DNA of 5,498 bases, from assembly GCA_015489035.1 (NCBI GenBank), contig WFMP01000056.1:1-5498 (forward strand), read 5' to 3'. The notes below the pieces were generated by a model that was not told the DNA's origin, did not search any database, and saw nothing but the letters and a program-made list of their open reading frames with translations. Source of the DNA: Candidatus Altimarinota bacterium (GTDB taxonomy: Bacteria > Patescibacteriota > Gracilibacteria > Absconditabacterales > Absconditicoccaceae). Made by a program: the position numbers and the translations under genes. Shown one piece after another: positions 1 to 5,498 of the stretch (positions are counted from its first letter, which is position 1; each line of letters opens with the position of its first letter).

Positions 1-2335
1 CACCCATAGCATTATAAGTTTTTTCCCAGAAGTTTCTTACAGTTGGATTTTTTACTTTTGCAGTTTTATATTCTCTGTATCATTCATCTGTAAAAAGTCT
101 TGGCACATCAAGTAGAGTAGCTCATTCTTCCATATCCGCAAGTAAAGTTAAAGAACCATATTTAAAATATTCTTGAATTCTCGGACCAAATATTTCAGCA
201 CCAAACATCTTGATAAATATTTCAGTAGCATCATTTACAACTCTATCTGCTTGTTCTTCTTTATCTATTTCATAAAGATTAAGTCCCATAGGTCTTTGAT
301 CATTACCAGCATCAAAGTATATTATATCTTTTGCTCTTTCTTTTGGAACATAGTTTATGATATCTTCTACTAAATCACCATGAGGATCTATTACACAAAC
401 ACCATCTCCATTCCAAATATCTTGTCTTGCAAGTGATGAAATATATACAGATTTACCTCAACCTGACTTACCTATGATATAGTGATGTCTTGTTCTATCA
501 TTTCTTTTTATATAAACTGGTTTGTATTGATTTTTATAAACTGAAACTCAAAGTAAAATTCCATCTTTGTAGCATTTTATACCTGTTTTTTCTATATAAG
601 TTACTTTTTCTTCTCAAGTTTCTTTATCTATAACTATTTTTTCTTCTTTTTTTGTTCAAATATTCGAATGCCTTGATCAAGCAAATACTTTACTAATACT
701 TCATCATTTATATCATTCAGCAATAATTCAACTTATTATTCTCCCATTTTCTTCTTTTGGAACTGGTAGTGATTTTGGTGGTTCTGCCATTTTATATTCT
801 GCCCGGACAATTGCTTGAGATCTATTAAATATTCAATCTGGAAAATGATATAAAGAAGATAATTCATTTATTGTAAAAATATTTGTTTTTGTAAAAAATC
901 ATACTAGTGAAAATAAAGTTGAAAATCTCCACATAGGTTTAAAAAACCATCAAAATATATCTGCTTCTATATCTGGTTGATCAAGTTCATTATTATATTC
1001 ATCTTTATAAATAGTATATGCTGATATAAGACTTTGTATTGTTTGTTCATTTCTATCTTTATGTTTAGAATTTGCTATCAAAAACATACTACCTGAAAAG
1101 GCTGGTTTTCCTGCTTCTTCAGCCATTAAATTAATTGCCTCTTCTTCTGCTTTTGTCATCCTCGTATAACTATCACCACTACTTGCTCATGGTTTCATTT
1201 TTTTAATCATTTTGTCAGAGGCTCCATTTATTATAAAATTTATCGGTTTTAGGATTATAGATAATGGATTTATTTTTTGATCATATGTAATTTCTCTTTT
1301 GAACAATTTATCTGCTATTATTTTGGCTTTCTTATTAAATTTATCTTTGTATGGTCTTAATGTCATTAAAATAGTAACATCATCTTCTGGCGATACTTTA
1401 GAAATGGTATCCAAAATATTATTCATAGGGTCATCTTCTAGTTGTTTGAATGTCCTGATAGGATAGACACTATTTTTTTTAGTTTTTAGAGTAATGATAT
1501 TGTTTTTCAATTTTGATGGGAATGGATTAAATTTTTCTATAGGCTCTATAATACTGTCTGCATATTGAGCTGATATATTTGCCTGTATAGTATTTAAATA
1601 TTCTGGATATGTTCAAACTATAAAAAACAATTCTCATTTTTTGTATTTATATGCTAAATCAACTTTTGCTTTATCAAATAAAAAAGCCATGATAGAATCT
1701 GTTACAGATAATGAACCAAGTTTATGTATTCATCTAAAAACTTGAGCCATTCTTCATATTTTTTCTTTCATATCTTTAGATATGTCTTTTTCTCTTTCTC
1801 TATCTCATTTTGTGTCGAGCCTTGGCATAATAATTTTTATATATTTTATTCTATGTTTATTTAATACATCATATATAAAAGATATAATATATCTAATTGT
1901 CTTAAAAAATATTATAATTAATAAGATAATTATGATAATCCATCATGTAGTTTTTAAATATCAAAGATATATATTTTCTGTTGGTGTATTTATCTGTTTT
2001 GTTGTAGTGTGTTTATGTTGTTTTCATTGCTGTGTTGCGTAGATATCTTCTACATAAGTTTTCTGTGTATTTTTATTTAATAATTTTTTTTCTACAATAG
2101 CAGAAGAATGCGTATTTTGTTTTTGAAGCATATTTTCATTTATATGTTTAACTATATTATCATAATTATGATATTTTTCCTTAAGAGATATAAAACATTT
2201 TATTTTAGTTTTTATACTACTGGAAAATGTAGTATCTAATATTTTCTTGAGATACTGTGATGATAATGAGTTTATTCATTGATTATGTAAATTTGATACA
2301 ATTTGATTTATACAATATGTTGTATTTACAGTCAT
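1..2335 (-). CDS. Membrane-anchored VirD4/TraG-like ATPase, Patescibacteria type (3' end outside window)
   Basis: This gene encodes a large P-loop ATPase of the VirD4/TraG coupling-protein class; 778 residues are visible and the C-terminus is beyond the left edge. The frame has no TAA or TAG, and about 24 in-frame UGA codons read as Gly. Residues 1-130 are polar. A hydrophobic segment at about 132-158 should anchor it in the membrane. Residues about 230-370 resemble the domain that precedes the ATPase in CPR homologues. Walker A is GKSGGGKS at 622-629, with G626 encoded by UGA. Walker B is VCVID at 646-650, followed by PHGD. The start is the first ATG after an in-frame TAA; its leader is A-rich without a Shine-Dalgarno. 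From family knowledge, such ATPases energise DNA or protein transfer in type IV secretion-like machines. No other secretion gene is visible, so the substrate is unknown. A HerA-like DNA pump is the alternative. Read with the standard code it breaks into fragments such as 1187-1510 and 950-1159; it is not a pseudogene. Confidence 0.9.
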
Positions 2336-2376
2336 TTTTTTTATTTTTATTTATATTTAAAATATATTTACTTATA

Positions 2377-2404
2377 AGTTTAAGAAAAAAATATTTTTTG
2401 TCAA
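2377..2404 (-). promoter_or_regulatory. Candidate sigma-70 promoter of the TraG-like ATPase gene
   Basis: On the minus strand a perfect -35 box TTGACA (2404-2399) is followed after 16 bases by TAAACT (2382-2377), a 4/6 match to the -10 consensus. It lies about 40 bases before the ATG at 2335 and just downstream of the previous gene's terminator, where a new transcript would be expected to start. The -10 partly overlaps a 10-bp palindrome, acttataagt, at 2370-2379. The surroundings are extremely AT-rich, so chance matches are likely; only the exact -35 box and the position support this call. Confidence 0.35.
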
Positions 2405-2434
2405 AATAGAGTAATTTTTAACCTTTTCTTTCAC

Positions 2435-2463
2435 AAAAAAATATGTAGTTGTTTTCTACATAT
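2435..2463 (-). terminator. Rho-independent terminator after the small Cys-rich gene
   Basis: Perfect 8-bp arms ATATGTAG (2441-2448) and CTACATAT (2456-2463) enclose a 7-base loop. On the minus strand the stem is followed directly by a run of at least six T (2440-2435). It begins 6 bases past the stop codon of the gene at 2470-2736. The stem is AT-rich, as expected for this genome. It separates that gene from the TraG-like ATPase gene. Confidence 0.75.
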
Positions 2464-2469
2464 CTTAGA

Positions 2470-2736
2470 TTATTTTCTTTTATTTTTTGAATTATAATGA
2501 TGAACTTCTGTGCTTAAATTTCATCTTGTAATTTTAACAGTTGGATGACTAGCTCAATTTTTTAGATAACATTCATTGCATCTTTTTAATCTTCTTTCTA
2601 ATTCTCATATATTTTCTGATGATACAAATACTTGTAAAAGTTTCTTTCAAAAATTTTCGCATTGTTTTTGAGAAGAGCATAATCAGTCAAACTCTCAATC
2701 ATAATTTACTTCTTTTTTTTTGAATATTCAAAGCAT
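2470..2736 (-). CDS. Small Cys-rich hypothetical protein (88 aa), possible zinc-binding
   Basis: This is an 88-residue protein from ATG at 2736 to TAA at 2472-2470. I do not recognise the family. All seven of its glycines (3, 14, 18, 30, 44, 61, 72) are encoded by UGA and none by GGN, so the standard code hides it. It has four cysteines, C20-x5-C26 and C53-x2-C56, followed by H64 and H79-H80, a spacing compatible with one zinc site. The middle (about 31-52) looks helical and charged, and the C-terminus is basic (ends KNKRK), so nucleic-acid binding is possible but unproven. No signal peptide or membrane segment is seen. It lies 62 bases after murL and ends 6 bases before a clear terminator. 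Correct start, stop and terminator spacing make a real gene likely; the function is unknown. Confidence 0.75.
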
Positions 2737-2753
2737 TTTTATTTTTTTATTAA

Positions 2754-2807
2754 ATTATAAAATTTTTATGGATAGCTATTATTATAAAAAGAACCTAATT
2801 AAGTCAA
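2754..2807 (-). promoter_or_regulatory. Candidate promoter boxes for the small Cys-rich gene
   Basis: The minus strand between murL and the small gene contains TTGACT (2807-2802), then TATAAT (2786-2781) with a 15-base spacer, which is short of the ideal. A second exact TATAAT lies at 2759-2754, only 17 bases before the ATG at 2736, and would give a very short leader but has no good -35. The TTGACT lies at the end of murL, inside the loop of its terminator hairpin. In such AT-rich DNA these boxes are only suggestive. Confidence 0.3.
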
Positions 2808-2814
2808 GTTCTTT
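2786..2814 (-). terminator. Rho-independent terminator overlapping the murL stop codon
   Basis: Inverted arms AAAGAAC (2788-2794) and GTTCTTT (2808-2814) flank a 13-base loop. On the minus strand the second arm runs into further T residues (TTCTTTTT). The murL stop codon (2801-2799) lies in the loop, so the hairpin forms from the last codons of murL plus its 3' flank. The stem is only 7 bp, so termination may be partial and some read-through into the small gene downstream is plausible. Confidence 0.5.
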
Positions 2815-4007
2815 AATATAAAAGGTAGTTTTTCTCATTTATATTTTTTTAAAATTAATTCTAATGCTTTTTTACTTTCATTATGAGTTCATACACATTC
2901 AAAAGGTTTGATATTTTTTCAAATAAGTCATTTGTAAGTTTCCAATAGATTTTTATTTTCAAATAAATCTTCTCAAAAAATGTTTATGACTTTTTCTTTT
3001 GGTAAATATGCTGATAAAATTAAATAGACGAATGCACACTTTTCGCAATTACAGCACCATCTTTTTGTTTGGCTAGTTCAAGTTATTTTAAAATTTCTAT
3101 TACAAGATGAAAAATAAGGAAAAAATTCTTCTAGTTTTATAAATTTTTCTACAATATCTATTTCTAGCATAGTTGATAATAAACTTTTATATTCTATTCA
3201 ATTTATGAAATCTAAATTATATTGTTTAAAATCTTCTTCAAATTCTAATGATTTACTGTATTGATGATTTATTTTGTATCATTTCCAAATAGTATTTTCT
3301 TCTCAGGCAGATTTTTCATTTGATGTAAAAATATAGTTGTATCTATACAAATAAGAAGTTATCAAACTTATGAAAGATATGATTCAAGTAATGGGAACAT
3401 GTCAGTTGTAATAAGTTTTATTTAATTCAAATAAATTTTCTGATAAGTATCTTCTTATAAGTAATGGTTGTTTTCAAACTATATTTGCAGTATCTTGCTT
3501 GATTTTGTCTATTTTTCAAACTACAAACAAATCATAATCATATTTATCTTTTATCATAGAATATCATACAATACTGTCTTTCCCTCATCACCAAAGTAAG
3601 AGTGCTTTATTTTGCTTTTCAACTTCTCAAATTTTAGTAGAAAAAGTTTGTATTCAATTTTGAAAATTTATTACTCAAGGATTTATATTGTTTGTATAAA
3701 AAAATTCTCCTAGTCCATTTGTATAAAATTTATTCCAAAAATTTAATTGTTTATTATCTAATTTTATAGGTAAAACAATATTTGTAAAAGGGTAGAGTTT
3801 GTAATAACTTATTCCAAGTGCTATACTTAAATTTGTTAAAAGATTATTTAGAATTTCTTCATCAAAATTATTTAGTTTTTTTCAAACATTAAAATCTATT
3901 TTTTCTTCAAAATTAACTTTTTTGTCAAAAGAAAAATGAAAGGTAGCTATTTTACTATCTTTATTAAACTTAAATCATTCTATATAAAAATTATCAATTT
4001 TTTGCAT
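2799..4007 (-). CDS. murL: UDP-MurNAc-L-Ala-L-Glu epimerase (MurL)
   Basis: This 402-residue protein has 21 UGA-encoded glycines against 4 GGN. MurL epimerises the terminal L-Glu of UDP-MurNAc-L-Ala-L-Glu to D-Glu in the cytoplasm; in known systems it works with MurD2, which adds L-Glu, and replaces the glutamate racemase route. The assignment rests on a series of family blocks: GGGKDS at 140-145 (PP-loop-like nucleotide-binding loop, with G140 and G141 as tandem UGA), NGHVPITG at 201-208, TSNEKSA at 228-234, NHQYSKSLEFE at 247-257, WCCNCEKC at 317-324 (metal-site-like cysteines) and KPFECVG at 367-373. About 400 residues is near full length. The start is the only ATG after an upstream in-frame TAA; no Shine-Dalgarno is seen (the leader is TACTACTTTC). 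No murD2 or murI is in the window. A related PP-loop enzyme is the alternative, but the set of blocks favours MurL. Confidence 0.88.
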
Positions 4008-4057
4008 GAAAGTAGTATTACAGGATTTAAACAGTATTAGTAGGATAATTTAATGTT

Positions 4058-4211
4058 TGTCATTCCTGCGAAGGCAGGAATCTACATCGTAATCAGTCCC
4101 CGGACTCAAAGTTATTATTTGTAATAAAAAATAAAGTTATTTTTGTATGTTTATCTTGTAGAGTCCGGGGACAGACTAATAAGTAGATCCCGGATCAAAT
4201 GCAAGATGATA
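4058..4211. repeat. Palindromic MITE-like repeat element (about 154 bp)
   Basis: An imperfect, nearly symmetric palindrome fills most of the gap between nrnA and murL. The left end TGTCATTCCTGC (4058-4069) matches the reverse complement of the right end, GCAAGATGATA (4201-4211). Inside lie perfect 12-base inverted arms GTCCCCGGACTC (4096-4107) and GAGTCCGGGGAC (4161-4172), and a shared GGNATCTAC block (4077-4085 against 4182-4190 reversed). The centre is AT-rich, with a small stem (4127-4134/4137-4144) and a near-duplicate AAAGTTATT segment (4108 and 4133). The G+C-rich arms stand out from this AT-rich genome. No open frame spans it. No clear target-site duplication is visible. It resembles dispersed REP/MITE repeats of the 'TCATTCC...GGAATC' type; mobility is inferred. 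Confidence 0.7.
4062..4081. repeat. Perfect 8-bp hairpin at left end of the palindromic element
   Basis: ATTCCTGC (4062-4069), the 4-base loop GAAG (4070-4073) and GCAGGAAT (4074-4081) form a perfect hairpin. It is the classic core of the dispersed 'CATTCCTGCGAAGGCAGGAATC' palindrome found in many bacteria. No T-run follows on either strand, so it does not look like an intrinsic terminator. The equivalent hairpin at the right end (4184-4211, starting TAGATCCCGGATCAA) has decayed and no longer pairs fully. Confidence 0.75.
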
Positions 4212-4246
4212 TATAAATATTTTCTAAATTAAATTTTAAGAAATTA

Positions 4247-5329
4247 TTATTTCAATAATTCCTTTATTTTATCTTCGATTTCTTCTGGTGTTAAACTTTC
4301 TTTTATTCCAGCTCAAGATGCATTTTTGTGTCCTCATCATCATAATTTGTTTGCCAAAGCATTTACATCAAATTCTTTTGATCTGAAAGATATAGAGTTG
4401 TCATTTTCTTTGATTTTCCATAAAGAAACAAAATCTGCTCAATCTATTTGGTTTAAAATACTTACCAAAGCTCTTCATATTCAACTATCTCTTGGATCAA
4501 GTCATAAATCAATTAAATCATTTTCAGTGTAGTAAGAAAAGTATGTTGTAATATTATCTTTTTCTATTTTTTTGATTCTATTCAATACTAATCCTTGTAA
4601 TTGTAATTGTTCTACAGATTTACTTTGAAATATTTTATCTATAATAAGTTGTTTATCTGCTCATTTTTTTATTAAATTAGAAGCTATTTCCAAAGTTTTA
4701 TCATCTGCTAATGGTATAGTAAAATTATTTGTATCTGTCAAAATTCAAATCAAAAGATAAGTTGCAATATCTTTGTCAAATCAGTTTTTAGTTTGATTTA
4801 TTAAGTTATTTATATTTCATTCCAAAGTAGTTAAAATTTTATATATTATTTGAGCTGTAGCAGGTGAGTTTCATTCTACAATATTTACTTTTCCAAAGTT
4901 AGTATTTGAAATATGATGGTCAATATTGATAATATCAGTTTTTTCTATAAGTTCTTTGTTGTTTGTGTATAAATCTCATAGTCTTTCTAAATTTGCACTG
5001 TCCAAAATTATAAATAAATCTGTATTTTCATCTAAAATCAAATCTTCTCAAAATTGTATTTCTGGATTTAAAAAGTCAAATACTGCAGAAGGTTTTCTGT
5101 TTGTGTAAGAAATAATTTGTTTGTCTGGAAATTTGTTTTTTAACCATTTTGAAACTGCTAAAACACTTCCAAGACTATCTCCGTCTATTTTATCATGTCA
5201 GATAACAGAAATATTTTTTGCATTTTTAATATAATCAAGTATCAACATATAATTTGTCACATCTTCAAATCATTGTTTCATTTTTTTTCATTTTTCTAAT
5301 ATTTTTCATGTAAGATTTTTAATATCCAT
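4247..5329 (-). CDS. nrnA: DHH/DHHA1 family phosphoesterase, NrnA-like (nanoRNase/pAp phosphatase)
   Basis: This 360-residue protein belongs to the DHH-DHHA1 phosphoesterases. NrnA members cut 2-5-nt RNAs to mononucleotides and dephosphorylate pAp to AMP in the cytoplasm using Mn2+. The metal-site motifs are present in order: GHDKIDGDSLGS at 44-55 (H45, D49, D51), LDSAN at 109-113 (D110), DHHISN at 137-142, GILTDTNNF at 195-203 (D199), then the DHHA1 loop GGGGHKNASG at 330-339. In that last loop G330, G331 and G332 are three consecutive UGA codons. In total 19 glycines use UGA and 6 use GGN. The length is slightly above the usual 310-340, partly from a short N-terminal helix. The start is the first ATG after an in-frame TAA; M17 is an alternative. 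No Shine-Dalgarno is seen. It ends 35 bases before the palindromic repeat. Another DHH exopolyphosphatase or RecJ-like role is possible, but RecJ is much longer. Confidence 0.88.
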
Positions 5330-5340
5330 TTGATAATTAT

Positions 5341-5359
5341 AAGTAATTTAAAATTACTT
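5341..5359. promoter_or_regulatory. Perfect palindrome in the nrnA leader (operator- or hairpin-like)
   Basis: AAGTAATTT (5341-5349), one central base, and AAATTACTT (5351-5359) form a perfect 9-bp-arm palindrome. It sits between the candidate -10 box and the nrnA ATG, where transcription would start, so it could be a repressor site or a short leader hairpin. It is fully AT-rich apart from one G:C pair per arm, and no regulator gene is visible. The symmetry is seen; the function is inferred. Confidence 0.4.
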
Positions 5360-5361
5360 TT

Positions 5362-5389
5362 AGTATAAAAAAAAAGATAAAATAAGCAA
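5362..5389 (-). promoter_or_regulatory. Candidate nrnA promoter
   Basis: On the minus strand TTGCTT (5389-5384) and TATACT (5367-5362, 5/6 match to the -10 consensus) are separated by 16 bases. The position is about 33 bases upstream of the nrnA ATG and just downstream of the terminator of the preceding gene, where a promoter is expected. AT-richness limits confidence. Confidence 0.4.
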
Positions 5390-5391
5390 AT

Positions 5392-5421
5392 AAAAAAAAG
5401 TAGGGAATTACTATCCTACTT
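5392..5421 (-). terminator. Rho-independent terminator of the gene beyond the right edge
   Basis: Arms AAGTAGG (5398-5404) and CCTACTT (5415-5421) enclose a 10-base loop, with a possible extra G-T pair at the top. On the minus strand the stem is followed by eight T (5399-5392). This is the strongest terminator in the window and implies a minus-strand gene ending shortly to the right. Confidence 0.75.
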
Positions 5422-5477
5422 ATAAATTTGAAATATTATATTTTTTATCAACAATTTGTTTCAATAATATATACTTT

Positions 5478-5498
5478 TTAATTAGCTAATTCTAATAC
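5478..5498 (-). CDS. Possible C-terminal tail of an off-window gene
   Basis: On the minus strand the last bases read VLELAN followed by TAA (5480-5478). Another frame entering from the right edge also stays open briefly and stops within a similar distance, so the frame is not certain. The terminator at 5392-5421, about 57 bases downstream, supports a minus-strand gene ending here. Too little is visible to suggest a product. Confidence 0.25.
   Translation of the reverse strand, partial: VLELAN

Noticed and set aside
173..373. Plus-strand open frame of 66 codons
   Set aside because: It lies antisense inside the TraG-like ATPase gene and has a low-complexity Phe/Ile/Ser composition; it is a shadow.
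1782..2042. Plus-strand open frame of 86 codons resembling a small membrane protein
   Set aside because: It is antisense to the N-terminal and membrane-segment part of the ATPase gene. Its hydrophobicity follows from the reverse complement of A-rich codons.
1..2335. A degraded pseudogene made of short fragments such as 950-1159 and 1187-1510
   Set aside because: The fragments share one frame, are separated only by UGA, and join into a protein with intact Walker motifs.
4058..4211. CRISPR array or attachment site
   Set aside because: There are no regularly spaced direct repeats with unique spacers and no integrase or tRNA gene; the symmetry is inverted.
4217..4246. Imperfect AT-only hairpin after the nrnA stop as a terminator
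   Set aside because: The arms pair only with a two-base bulge, and no clean T-run follows on the minus strand.
4326..4532. Plus-strand open frame starting with a Cys/His-rich stretch
   Set aside because: It is the antisense of the nrnA GGGGHK region; the His run is the complement of the UGA codons.
4926..5108. Plus-strand open frame of 60 codons
   Set aside because: It lies wholly antisense to nrnA between its DHH motifs and has no features of its own.
2470..5329. Mycoplasma/Spiroplasma-type code with UGA = Trp
   Set aside because: UGA sits on conserved glycines (GGGKDS, GGGGHK, Walker A), and Trp positions use TGG.

Overview
This AT-rich window (roughly a quarter G+C by eye) almost certainly comes from a Patescibacteria/CPR bacterium that reads UGA as glycine (genetic code 25), meaning Candidatus Absconditabacteria (SR1) or Gracilibacteria. 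With the standard code every gene here breaks into small pieces. With UGA = Gly, four long minus-strand genes appear, and the UGA codons fall on invariant glycines: the Walker A loop of an ATPase, the GGGKDS loop of MurL and the GGGGHK loop of a DHH phosphoesterase. TGG is used separately for Trp, which argues against the Mycoplasma-type code. The sequence does not separate SR1 from Gracilibacteria.

Layout, in the direction of transcription (right to left). At the right edge a Rho-independent terminator (5392-5421) closes a gene that lies mostly outside the window. Next is a DHH/DHHA1 phosphoesterase of the NrnA type (4247-5329), preceded by a candidate promoter and a perfect 9-bp-arm palindrome. 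The gap 4008-4246 holds a palindromic, MITE-like repeat of about 154 bp (4058-4211) with G+C-rich arms. Then comes murL (2799-4007), the PP-loop-containing epimerase of the alternative D-glutamate route to peptidoglycan. Its stop codon lies inside its own terminator hairpin. A small Cys-rich protein of unknown function (2470-2736) follows, with its own terminator (2435-2463). The window ends in the N-terminal 778 residues of a large membrane-anchored VirD4/TraG-like ATPase (2335 down to 1), whose C-terminus lies beyond the left edge.

The genes do not form one obvious pathway. NrnA recycles short RNAs and pAp, MurL supplies cell-wall precursor, and the TraG-like ATPase probably belongs to a DNA-transfer or type IV pilus/secretion-like apparatus. 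Terminators or candidate promoters between them suggest mostly separate transcripts. No start codon has a convincing Shine-Dalgarno sequence. The points most worth a second look are the heavy, sometimes tandem UGA-glycine use, MurL in this lineage, the composite palindromic repeat, and the uncharacterised small Cys protein.
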